Notes under the pieces: model-generated
What the model saw: the letters and a program-made list of their open reading frames with translations, nothing else
The model's database searches: none
What the model was told of the DNA's origin: nothing
NCBI RefSeq assembly: GCF_900116415.1
Contig: NZ_FPAP01000003.1
Location: forward strand, 744,001 to 808,000
DNA length: 64,000 nt
Source: Chryseobacterium formosense
GTDB taxonomy: Bacteria > Bacteroidota > Bacteroidia > Flavobacteriales > Weeksellaceae
Reading direction: 5' to 3'
Made by a program: the position numbers and the translations under genes
Shown: positions 8,770 through 18,147 of the stretch, piece after piece
How the letters are laid out: each line of letters starts with the position of its first letter
Numbering within the stretch: position 1 is the stretch's first letter

Positions 8770-8833
8770 AGCAATAATATTTAAATTAGGTTAAAAGCAC
8801 GGGTGAAAAATTGCCCGTGCTATAAACAATATT

Positions 8834-9466
8834 TTAAGGTTTCCAGAAAGACCAGACCGTTCCGTTGTAAACAGCCAATTGTCTTTTCACGGTATCAAAT
8901 ACCATCATTCCGGGAGCAGGATTTTGTATGGTAAGATGCGGGCTTGCCACTTTTGGAAGAACCATTGCTTTATCCGTATCCGTTAAAACCAAGATGCCGG
9001 TTGTTGTATCTGTAGCAGCATTCACACCGATCGCGCTTTTAGCATTATCTACTTCTTTAGCATTATCCTGTAAGGTAGAATTGATATTATTGAACTCGGT
9101 AAAAGTTACGTCGTTGTTTGAACTATCTTTTATGGTCAGAGGGAAAACGGGGCTTCCTGTAAGGTCAGACCAAGCTCCGGCTTTCATGTATTTCATTTTT
9201 TTGTCTGAAAGGTCAAAAATGATAGTCCCGTCGACTACCGTTCCCTGTATTCCTCTGTAGCCTGCGCCGGTAGTGGCATTGTAGGCTATGGGATTATCTG
9301 GTACTGTAGACGTCCATGGTACAACAATTCCTTTGGCATTATCTGCAGAATCATAAAACTCGAGAGAAACGTTGGAACCTGCGGTTACTGCGCTTTTTCC
9401 TACTGCCACCTGAGAAAATACAGGGAAGGACAGAAGTCCTAAAAGTATTATAGTAAGTTTTTTCAT
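8834..9466 (-). CDS. Secreted partner protein with C-terminal GMMV motif module (copy 1)
   Basis: The 210-residue protein has a signal peptide (cleavage after PVFSQ or nearby) and ends with NPAPGMMVFDT, then LAVYNGTVWSFWK. The protein at 23635-24189 has the same layout and almost the same end. Each lies directly downstream of a large surface protein with a related C-terminal module, with gaps of 86 and 61 bases. The repeated pairing suggests the two work together at the cell surface. The enzymatic role, if any, is unknown. Confidence 0.75.
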   Translation of the reverse strand: MKKLTIILLGLLSFPVFSQVAVGKSAVTAGSNVSLEFYDSADNAKGIVVPWTSTVPDNPIAYNATTGAGYRGIQGTVVDGTIIFDLSDKKMKYMKAGAWSDLTGSPVFPLTIKDSSNNDVTFTEFNNINSTLQDNAKEVDNAKSAIGVNAATDTTTGILVLTDTDKAMVLPKVASPHLTIQNPAPGMMVFDTVKRQLAVYNGTVWSFWKP

Positions 9467-9552
9467 TGTTTTAATTTTAAATTAAAAAAGAGAAGGTAAA
9501 GAGGTGATTGGCTTTGTCTTTGTTCACCTCTTTATTCTTCAGTATTTAACCA

Positions 9553-12500
9553 TTAATCCGGACAAGCTTGTGTAGTAAAACAGTGCCAATTAGCCACACT
9601 TTCTCCTTCTTTGATGGTGTAAATTTTCAGACAGTCTGCCTCTTCATCATATACCATCATTCCTTCAATAGGGTTGGTGATTAAGCTTAAGTTGGCTGTA
9701 GTAGATACCCTGTTGATTACAAATCCTTTTTCTTTAGATTCCAGGACTGTCCAGGCACCTTTTCTTTCCATTGGCCAGTTGCTGTTGTCAGCACCTGCTC
9801 TGCCTAAAGCAGTGATACCATGTTTTGTTTCCAGTGGTGTTCCTGTAACTGCTGCTGGTTTGTAGCAATATACAGGGGCGCAGTTTGGAGTCCAGTCTAC
9901 ATAATAATCTTCTACTTCTCCGTCTGCTGCTGCAAGATGGCTACGCTCATCCACTGTAGTAGAAGTAACATCAGTTAGAGTAGATGTTGTCAGTCTCAAT
10001 CTGATAAAACTGCGGATAGATACTCCTGCATTACAGTTAGCAATGTTTCCCGGATCTGCCCAGGTAAGTGTAACAGTCTGCGCTGTTGCTGATGCAGGGA
10101 CTGTTTGTACTACAGTTTCACTTGATTCAAATAAACCGTTGTTATTCCAGTCTACAAAGCCATACAAATAAGCATTGTTACCTGTATTATTGGTTAATGG
10201 TATATTTAAGGTATAAGCAATACCTGCTGTTTTTACAGGCATTGTTCCTGTGAACGCATCTTCATCATCAATACTGCCATCACCATCATTATCATCACCC
10301 AATGCATCATTTCCACTACCTGTTATTGTAAATTGAGGCCCTTCATCACTGTCTGCAGCTGCTGTTCCTAATTTAAGAGGATTGTCTGTCTGGCTGTATA
10401 ATATTTGGTGGCTTGCTTTATCACCAATATTGTAATTATCATCCAGATCTCCGTAATCAAAAGCTGTATTTCCGCAAACAGGCCCGGTAGAAGGTGGTGC
10501 TGTGAAGTTATATTCTGCAGGGCTTCCTGTACAGCCTCCACATCCGTCACTTCCGTCGACAGTATGACCTACATAACCATATCTGTCATTTTTATCCTTA
10601 ATTAATATAGAAATATGCCCTCCTGACTCTACTATAATCATTTTACCAGGAACTTTAGTGCCACCACTACTCATTGTAACTGCTGTTGGTGTGCTGGTTG
10701 AGGTAGCTCCTACAACACCTACCTTGCTGCCATCGTTACCACCACATGCATAAGCAATGTTGTCTTCTGTGATTAAGCTCAATTGTGTGTCAGAGTATCC
10801 AGAATCGTGATTACTGGCAGAGATCCATATTACTTTTTTAATAGGCTTCGTAATATCGGCCTGGTTTCCGGCGGCTTCGGGTTCTTCATTTACATAATCA
10901 ATGGTAAGCCAAGATTTTGTTTCATTCGTATTTCCAAGACCTAATTTTCCGGAGCCATTGTCTCCTAAAACAAAGACTTTTCCGTTAGCATCTCTAAGGT
11001 AATATGAGGTTGATATTCCACCCAGATCCATTTGCTTTATTGGTAGAGTAATGCCTATAGGGGTTTGCATCAATGTAGCATAAGCTTTGTTTTGAGAATT
11101 TGATCCGTTACCTAAATATACTCCTGTACCCCAAGTGTAAATATTATTTCCATCTGTTGCCATTGCGACAGGTCCCATTGCTTTTACATCTTTCATTCCT
11201 GTAAGTGGTACTCCCGGAGCTGTCGTTACTTTATGCCATCCTGAAGAAGCGATATTACCGTCTCCCTGTACATTATGTCCGATCGTATTGGTATAAGACC
11301 AAATTTCCCCCGTTTTTGTAAGAATCATAAGTGATCCTACGCTGGAATTCCTACCCGCATCAATCATCTGTATATTTCCCGGGGCAACTTGTGGCGGTAA
11401 TGCTACCTGCGTCATTGCATTTGTTGCATTGGTAAAAATCATTCCTGAAGTTCCCCAAACGTACAAACCTGTAGAAGTCAGAAGATAGTATTGATGTCCC
11501 ACAATGTTGTTACTTGAACCAGTCACCATTAATGGAGTTCCAGTAAAATTAAATCCATTACTGCCAGATACTACCTTAGCCGGAGTAAGCTGATTCGTGA
11601 CACCATCTCCGTAGGCACTATTTCCAAATACCAAGTAATCACCTTTGGTTGTTTTTATGATACTTGCGTGGAAAAGCCCCTGTACAGGATCTAAAATTCC
11701 TAATCGATCATCTGTAGGATCACATCCCGGAACTACTACCGGTGTAGCATCTATTGGTAATCTGTAATCTTCAACCTCTCCGTTGATAGGATAAGAGCTG
11801 GTTGCAGCACTTAATCCTTCACCGATGGAACGTTCATCTACGTTAGTTGTTGCTGTATTATCAGTCAGAGTAGCGGTTGTAAGGCGCATTCTTATGTAAG
11901 TGTTGGCTGCCGTTCCTGAATAATTTGTAATATACCAGTAAAGGTTAGCTGTCGTCTCACCAGCATTAGCAGGAACAGAAGCAGAAGAATATTCATTTGC
12001 ACTAAATTTACCGTCCCCGTTCATATCAATCCATGCATGCAGTACCGCAGCTGTAGCCAAAGTATTTTTTACCTTGACATCCAGATTGTATTCCGAGCCT
12101 GATACTAATGCAGGTAATGGATAAGATGTAATTCCATCTTCATCAGCACCATCTCCGTTTGTACCATTATTATCAGCTCCTGCAGCAACGTTTTGTGGCG
12201 CAGATTCTATATCTGTTGTATTTCCGATATTTAGATCAGAAGTATAAAGATGTCTTGCCGGTAAAGAGCCTCCGGATGTATTCTGGTCATAGGTTACTGG
12301 TGCATCTCCATAATCCAATTGATTAGTTACCGGAATAGCATAATCTTCTATCTCACCATTAAAAATCACTGGTGATGCAGCATATTCACCCGTATTCAAA
12401 CCATCCGCCAAAGCTCTTTCATCTACAAGAGCTCCAGGAGCACCCGTGGTGAAATCAGTTAAAGTAGCTGCTTCCGATATACGTAACCTCATCATCAGCT

Positions 12501-15500
12501 GACTTGGTGCACCAGTAATCACAGTATTGGCAGCTGCCCATGTTAAAGTTACCAATCCATTATTTGTTGCGACTGGAACTGGAATCGTAGTAGCTTCTGT
12601 TGCTTGGAAACGACCATCGTTATTGAAATCGATCCAGCCATACAAGGTTTTTGCAGCTGCGGTATTATTAGTTGCTTTTACTCTTAATGAATAACCATTT
12701 CCTCCGCCTGTGAAAATCGGGCTCGGAACCGTACCGTCTTCGTCATCGATGTTATTGTTATCATCATCCAATGCATTTGCAGAAGTAAGTTTTGCGGATT
12801 CCTGATCTGCTGCCAAATTTCCCAAATATAATGCGCTGCTTATAGCTTGTCTTGCAGGGGCTATATTATTATTTCTCGAATTATCATAAGTATCAGGTGC
12901 ATCACCAAAGTCATAAGCACTGGTAACCGGTAGGAAATAATCTTCTATTTCTCCTATTTGCGCTACACCATATGCGGTTCCTGCTAATCCGTCACCTATT
13001 GCTTTTTCGTCTACTGCAGCATTATTAGGACCCGTAGTTAAATCTGCTAATGTACCGTTTGAAATACGCAAACGCATATAAACATTGTTTGCTCCTGCAG
13101 CAATAGTATTTGTATTTGCAACTGTCCAGCTCAGGTACACGGTCTGCTGTGTTGCTGAAGAAGGTACTGATACTGTTGCAGATTCTCCTGTCTGAAAACG
13201 TCCGTCATTATTAAAGTCAATCCATCCGTAAAGATTTTTTGCTGTACCTGTATTATTCATCACACTTACTTTAGAATAATAGGCAGAACCTTTATTGATC
13301 GGCATAGCAGTCGTTCCGTCTTCGTCATTACCGTCGCCATTGGTTCCGTTATTGTTGGCACCTGCGGAAACATGCTGTGCTGATGCTTCAATATCTATTG
13401 CAGTTCCTATTGTTAACAATGGAGATATTGCCTGTCTTGCAGGAAGATAGTTAAGAGGATTTACCGTACCGTCTTTATTCATATCATAGCTTATCGGTGC
13501 ATCCCCAAAATCATAATGATCAGTTATTAAAAACTGGTAATCTTCAATTTCCCCGGTATTGGTTGACGGGCCATAACTTCTTGTGTCGATCAATGCCGGT
13601 GTAGCACTATTGCCATTTGCAGCTAATGCAGCGGTTGACAACCTTAATCTCGCGTAGGTTTTACCTGCCAGCAATACGGTAGCACCTGCAGTTGTATTTG
13701 CCCAGGTTAAAGTAGCTGTAGCCGTAGTTCCTGCTGTAACAGAAACAGTAATACTGGCAAATTCATTTCCGTTGAATATACCGTCTCCGTTAAAGTCAAT
13801 CCATCCGTAAAGATTTTTTGTGCCGCTTAGAGTGGAATTTACAGGAACCTTAAGCGTAAATGGTGTTCCGCTGGTAATGGTTTCCGCTGTGCTAATAGCA
13901 TCTTCATCGGCGCCGTCTCCGTTTGTTCCGTTGTTGTCTGCTCCGGAAGCTACAGGGGTATTGGCTAATTCGTAATCTATCGTTGCCCCTAATGTAACTT
14001 CAGGCACTATCGTGTTGCTCTGAGATGCCGGACTTCCATTTTCATAGGTTGATGGAATATCCCCAAAATCCCTGATAATCATAAGCTGGTAATCTTCAAC
14101 TTCACCATTCGAAACTGTAGCATATGCGCCTGCACTTAGACCGTCTGCAATTGCACGTTCATCTACCACCACGCTGTTAGTACCAGTGGTAAGGTCCCCG
14201 ATAGTAACACCAGGATCCGGCTGAACAAGTCTCAATCTCATGTAAACTTTATTGGTTGTTGACGCGATGGCTGAGATTTGTGCCGCAGTGAAATTAAGTA
14301 TAGCAGAAGTGGCACCATTTGCTACTGATACACTTTGCGCTTCACCTGCTTCAAATCTTCCGTTGTTGTTGGTGTCAATCCAGCCGTATAATGTCGCTGC
14401 GCTGCCAGTGTTATTGTTCAAAGCAACAGTGAATGAGTTTATGTCAGCAGATTGTATCAATAACTGTCCTGGAGCTAATCCGTCCTCATCAGCACCGTCA
14501 CCATTGGTTCCGTTGTTGTCTGCTCCGGAAGCCATTGAGTTTGGAGTTAATTCTTTATCGAAAGATTTACCTAAATAAAAAAGATCCGTAGGATTGTTTC
14601 TGGCAGGTTTATAATTTGCAGGATTTGCAGTTCCGTCCTTATCCATTTCGTAGCTTGCAGGTGCATCTCCAAAATCATATACATCTGCGCTTACGCCGAA
14701 CCTGTAATCTTCAACTTCTCCAAATAACGATGTGGTATAAATCCCAGTATTGCCACCATCCGCTATAGAGCGTTCGTCTATCGCATTTGTTGTCGCATTA
14801 TCAGAGCCTGTTGTAGTAGCTAGTCGGATTCTTGCATACAAATTGGTTACCCCTGCAGGAATTAGAGCGGTTTGAGCGCCTCTGAACCAGAATGTTATAT
14901 TCGAAGTACCTGTTACTGTAGCCTGATATCCTGTAGTTGTACCTGTTGATGCAGTATATGCTGCTTCAGATGCCTCAAACTTACCATTGTTGTTAAAGTC
15001 TACCCATGCAATGATATCTGACGCTGTAGCTGTATTTACTGGAACTGAAAAATTAAAGGATGTTCCTTTGGTAATTACAGGTAATATTCCTGTAATACCA
15101 TCTTCATCGGCTCCGTCACCATTTGTAACATTATTGTCTGCTCCTGCAGCAACACTTTGAGCCGTTGGCTCAAAATCTGTGGCAGTACCAATCGTATAGT
15201 TTATACTGGAAATATGCCTTGCAGGTTGAAGGGCAGATGCATTATTAGTATCATAAGATACCGGTACATCTCCGAAATCATATTGATCTACAGGTAATTG
15301 GTAATCTTCAATTTCTCCAAATGACACCAATGGGTTATTCACAGCATTTGCAGTTGTTGTTGCCCCGTTACCTATACTTCTTTCATCTATAGTTGTTCCT
15401 CCGGCGGCACCTGTAAAATCTATAAGATTAAGGTTTGAAAGTCTTAATCTTGAATAAATACGAGCTGTTCCGGGCGTAATAGACAATGTCTGAGCAGCAG

Positions 15501-17259
15501 ACCATGTTAGGGTTAAATAGTTTTCTCCTATAACTGTACTAGTTGCTGTAGCAACTTCACCAATTTGAAATTTTCCATCTCCATTAAGATCCAGCCAACC
15601 GTATAAATATTTTGTGCCCGTTAAAGTAGCAGGCACATTTACAGGTACAGTAATACTATGTGGAGCTCCTCTGCTAACACTTGCAAATGTCGATAGTCCG
15701 TCTTCATCAATCAATCCTAGTACATTATCTCCTGTCGTATTGTTTTGATTTGGACTGGTAACAGAAGCCGGCGAAGTTTCTTCGTCAATCAACTTACCGA
15801 TAGAAAACCCGGTTAAAATAGCACTGGAAGCAGGCAAAAAGTTACTGTCTTTATCATTTTCAAAAGATGCAGGTAAATCTCCGTATTCCAAAGGATAATT
15901 TACCGTAATCTGATAATCTTCCACTTCGCCCGCCGGTGTGTTCCTTGCATCTAAAGCACTAGCAGTACTTGTTGCGCCATTACCTACACTCCTTTCATCA
16001 ATAGCAGCATCGGTTGCATCTATAAGAGACAGAGAAGAAAGTCTTATTCTAATATAGAGTTTGGTGCTTCCCGCTACAATCGTTGAAGTCTGTAGAGCTG
16101 TCCATGTTAAAGTTTGTATAGTAGCTCCTGCTGTACTGAATGTAACAACAGTTGCCATTTCGTTTGACTGAAATTTTCTGTCATTATTAAAATCAATCCA
16201 GCCATACAGGTATCTTGTTGCGGCAGCGGGATTATTTACTGGTATTGATAAACTATAAGTTATTCCCTTTCTGATAGGGTTTGGAATAGGTATTGCATCT
16301 TCGTCTGTACCGTCTCCATTCGCCCCATTATTATCGGCATCCAAAGCGACACTTGCAGGTGTATACTCTAGGTCCGGAACAATACTTCCTAAATAAAGAC
16401 CTGATAAAATAGAATGCCCCGCAGGTGCAAAAACTCCGTCTTTTGTATTATCGTAGCTTGTCGGTGCATCCCCATAGTCATAGGCTGCTGATGTAACGCC
16501 AGCCCAAGTTGTGTTGACCACAATATTATCTAGTTCAAGAGTAGGGGCATTCGTTGTAGCCGCTGTTGTTCCCTGATACAATTGTATTGCGGCAAAAGAG
16601 GTCGCATCTGCTGCTGTTCCAGTATGGGAAATATCAGCGACACCAGGTTCATTACCAGCTGAAGGATTTACATACAGCTTAACGATATCATTCGTTGCAC
16701 CTGCTACCTGCTCGTATTTCAATACCAGCTTAATATTGGTATTAAAGGGTCTTACAGTAGATTCATAGGCAACGGTACCTGTGTTTCGAAGTACTCCAAA
16801 GCTGAAGCCTGTGCCGTTTGATTGAATGTATACCCTGGCAATAGATGTTGTTGCGTTTCCCAGTGATAAAAAATAATCACCGGTAGTCTGAGCTGCCGAA
16901 ACATTAACTACTGCCGTTGTATATATCGCAGGAACAGTCGCACTTAATGTAGTTGAGGTAAAAGTCTTATAGACATCCTGACCGGTATTTGCCAAGGCGA
17001 CCTTGTTACCCATACCATCACCAATGCTATTAGGTATAGTGAGATTACCGGTTGATACTGATATTGTCGGGGTACCCGTCGCTGACTGCGTCCATAAGGC
17101 CCCTATAAGCAATGTTCCGGCAGGATAATTAAAACTCTCTGTGAGGATTGTTTGTGCCCGCAACTGTGGAACAAAAGCGATCCAAGCAAGAATAAGCACC
17201 GTTATCTGAGTGCGAATTCGCTTGCCGGGATGTATTAAGAATTTGGAAATTTCATTCAT
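9553..17259 (-). CDS. Giant surface protein with nine GEVED units and an RCC1-like region
   Basis: The 2568-residue protein starts with a signal peptide ending LRAQ. Residues about 37-250 look like a lectin-type beta sandwich. Eight GEVED units follow (each from YDFGDAP-like to GEVEDY-like, about 150-180 residues), then an RCC1-like region (about residues 1835-2260, with YVWGTSG, TWGTG and VLGDNGSGKLGLGN), then a ninth GEVED unit. Each unit has a D/N/G-rich loop such as DADNNGANGDG, a likely calcium site. The last 90 residues (HGITALGRAG to FTTQACPD) match the end of the 961-residue protein at 24251-27136. A secreted adhesin-like role is inferred. No classical type IX sorting domain was recognised. 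Confidence 0.9.
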   Translation of the reverse strand: MNEISKFLIHPGKRIRTQITVLILAWIAFVPQLRAQTILTESFNYPAGTLLIGALWTQSATGTPTISVSTGNLTIPNSIGDGMGNKVALANTGQDVYKTFTSTTLSATVPAIYTTAVVNVSAAQTTGDYFLSLGNATTSIARVYIQSNGTGFSFGVLRNTGTVAYESTVRPFNTNIKLVLKYEQVAGATNDIVKLYVNPSAGNEPGVADISHTGTAADATSFAAIQLYQGTTAATTNAPTLELDNIVVNTTWAGVTSAAYDYGDAPTSYDNTKDGVFAPAGHSILSGLYLGSIVPDLEYTPASVALDADNNGANGDGTDEDAIPIPNPIRKGITYSLSIPVNNPAAATRYLYGWIDFNNDRKFQSNEMATVVTFSTAGATIQTLTWTALQTSTIVAGSTKLYIRIRLSSLSLIDATDAAIDERSVGNGATSTASALDARNTPAGEVEDYQITVNYPLEYGDLPASFENDKDSNFLPASSAILTGFSIGKLIDEETSPASVTSPNQNNTTGDNVLGLIDEDGLSTFASVSRGAPHSITVPVNVPATLTGTKYLYGWLDLNGDGKFQIGEVATATSTVIGENYLTLTWSAAQTLSITPGTARIYSRLRLSNLNLIDFTGAAGGTTIDERSIGNGATTTANAVNNPLVSFGEIEDYQLPVDQYDFGDVPVSYDTNNASALQPARHISSINYTIGTATDFEPTAQSVAAGADNNVTNGDGADEDGITGILPVITKGTSFNFSVPVNTATASDIIAWVDFNNNGKFEASEAAYTASTGTTTGYQATVTGTSNITFWFRGAQTALIPAGVTNLYARIRLATTTGSDNATTNAIDERSIADGGNTGIYTTSLFGEVEDYRFGVSADVYDFGDAPASYEMDKDGTANPANYKPARNNPTDLFYLGKSFDKELTPNSMASGADNNGTNGDGADEDGLAPGQLLIQSADINSFTVALNNNTGSAATLYGWIDTNNNGRFEAGEAQSVSVANGATSAILNFTAAQISAIASTTNKVYMRLRLVQPDPGVTIGDLTTGTNSVVVDERAIADGLSAGAYATVSNGEVEDYQLMIIRDFGDIPSTYENGSPASQSNTIVPEVTLGATIDYELANTPVASGADNNGTNGDGADEDAISTAETITSGTPFTLKVPVNSTLSGTKNLYGWIDFNGDGIFNGNEFASITVSVTAGTTATATLTWANTTAGATVLLAGKTYARLRLSTAALAANGNSATPALIDTRSYGPSTNTGEIEDYQFLITDHYDFGDAPISYDMNKDGTVNPLNYLPARQAISPLLTIGTAIDIEASAQHVSAGANNNGTNGDGNDEDGTTAMPINKGSAYYSKVSVMNNTGTAKNLYGWIDFNNDGRFQTGESATVSVPSSATQQTVYLSWTVANTNTIAAGANNVYMRLRISNGTLADLTTGPNNAAVDEKAIGDGLAGTAYGVAQIGEIEDYFLPVTSAYDFGDAPDTYDNSRNNNIAPARQAISSALYLGNLAADQESAKLTSANALDDDNNNIDDEDGTVPSPIFTGGGNGYSLRVKATNNTAAAKTLYGWIDFNNDGRFQATEATTIPVPVATNNGLVTLTWAAANTVITGAPSQLMMRLRISEAATLTDFTTGAPGALVDERALADGLNTGEYAASPVIFNGEIEDYAIPVTNQLDYGDAPVTYDQNTSGGSLPARHLYTSDLNIGNTTDIESAPQNVAAGADNNGTNGDGADEDGITSYPLPALVSGSEYNLDVKVKNTLATAAVLHAWIDMNGDGKFSANEYSSASVPANAGETTANLYWYITNYSGTAANTYIRMRLTTATLTDNTATTNVDERSIGEGLSAATSSYPINGEVEDYRLPIDATPVVVPGCDPTDDRLGILDPVQGLFHASIIKTTKGDYLVFGNSAYGDGVTNQLTPAKVVSGSNGFNFTGTPLMVTGSSNNIVGHQYYLLTSTGLYVWGTSGMIFTNATNAMTQVALPPQVAPGNIQMIDAGRNSSVGSLMILTKTGEIWSYTNTIGHNVQGDGNIASSGWHKVTTAPGVPLTGMKDVKAMGPVAMATDGNNIYTWGTGVYLGNGSNSQNKAYATLMQTPIGITLPIKQMDLGGISTSYYLRDANGKVFVLGDNGSGKLGLGNTNETKSWLTIDYVNEEPEAAGNQADITKPIKKVIWISASNHDSGYSDTQLSLITEDNIAYACGGNDGSKVGVVGATSTSTPTAVTMSSGGTKVPGKMIIVESGGHISILIKDKNDRYGYVGHTVDGSDGCGGCTGSPAEYNFTAPPSTGPVCGNTAFDYGDLDDNYNIGDKASHQILYSQTDNPLKLGTAAADSDEGPQFTITGSGNDALGDDNDGDGSIDDEDAFTGTMPVKTAGIAYTLNIPLTNNTGNNAYLYGFVDWNNNGLFESSETVVQTVPASATAQTVTLTWADPGNIANCNAGVSIRSFIRLRLTTSTLTDVTSTTVDERSHLAAADGEVEDYYVDWTPNCAPVYCYKPAAVTGTPLETKHGITALGRAGADNSNWPMERKGAWTVLESKEKGFVINRVSTTANLSLITNPIEGMMVYDEEADCLKIYTIKEGESVANWHCFTTQACPD
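11755..16488 (-). repeat. Tandem array of eight GEVED-domain repeats
   Basis: Eight in-frame units each open with a YDFGDAP-type motif and close with a GE[VI]EDY motif. They are clearly related but diverged at the DNA level, so the array is old, or has been under diversifying pressure, and not a recent slippage product. A ninth unit is separate, at about 9895-10466. Confidence 0.85.
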
Positions 17260-17643
17260 ATTTTATTGTTTTTAACAGGTTGAATGCTTGCTTTTTACTA
17301 TCTGATATTTACTCATCTCTAATCTGTTGATAAGGTCTGAGTGTCGTGTAGATTTTTTTTTCTCATGGTTGTTTTTCAATCTTGTTTGTGTTCTGGTTTT
17401 CCTTGGGAAAAGCAGATCTTGTGTTTTACTAGTGTTTTCTGTTTTCTTGTCATTTGAAAGATTTTTGTATTTATTGTTTGTGTTGTAAAACCTGCCGGTT
17501 ATTTCACCGACAGTCATTTATATAGAACTTTTTTTTCAAGCAAAACCTGTTGTATGTCGTTAAAACATTTCCCGAGCGGGAAAAGACCTTTTACCCGAGC
17601 GGGGTAAACACTTTTCTCCGGGATAGGAAAGGATCTTAACGTA
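17260..17643. other. Upstream region of giant gene, no gene supported
   Basis: An 81-codon frame (17272-17517, minus) exists, but it is basic and low in complexity and has no family signal. I treat the stretch as the leader and promoter region of the giant gene. Two GAGCGGG blocks near 17570-17600 form a short direct repeat (CCCGAGCGGG twice). Confidence 0.4.
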
Positions 17644-18068
17644 TCAGCTTACGGTTAATGTTTTGTTAAATTCTGCTGTCCGGGGTTCTTTTAAAAGATT
17701 ACATCCTGCATACTGAGTCACTATTTCCAACTTGTATGTTCCTGCGGTAAGAGAAGGGATAATGCCGTTGTTTGCATTGTCTCCTGCCACTTTGATCTTG
17801 CTTCCGACGATCTTCAGATCCCGACCGGGTGTTAAAAGATCATACAGTACCGCTTTTCACATCGGTTACATGTAATATGGCAGATTAAGCGTCAGCAACT
17901 CCAAGAATATTAATTTTAATATTAGGAATCTCTGTTCTGAGCTTTTCACCTGATTAAACTGGAAAAGGATGTTGTGCTTTTCTTTGCTAAAGGTTTCAGC
18001 AGCGCAGGGTCTTTTTTTGTTAAAAAGTTATCGTAGAGATAAGCTTTGATTTTGTGTAAAATTGCCAT
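17644..18068 (-). pseudogene. Broken HU-like / DUF4469 DNA-binding protein gene
   Basis: An N-terminal fragment (18068 to 17946) reads MAILHKIKAYLYDN and stops after 40 residues. The region then continues in other frames with the phrases NIKINILGVADA and LHVTDVKSGTV. A C-terminal fragment ends at 17644 with KIKVAGDNANNG, IPSLTAGTYKLEIVTQYAG and LLKEPRTAEFNKTLTV. I recall this as the pattern of Bacteroidota proteins with an HU-like N-terminus and a DUF4469 Ig-like C-terminus. Several frameshifts and stops, and the shortened middle, show that it is no longer a gene. It follows another broken gene on the same strand. Confidence 0.8.
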
Positions 18069-18147
18069 TTGTGTAGATCTTTATTATTATGTTGTTTAAT
18101 TTTTTGTAAGCTTTAAGCATTTGTATTATATTCAATACTGCACTTCC

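Noticed and set aside
9674..14578. Several plus-strand frames inside the giant gene
   Set aside because: They mirror the repetitive coding strand, show no family motifs and have no start signals.
11755..16488. CRISPR-like array
   Set aside because: The repeats are long, coding and diverged; they are GEVED protein domains.
17272..17517. 81-codon frame upstream of the giant gene
   Set aside because: Basic, low-complexity sequence without family signal; it lies in the probable leader region of the giant gene.
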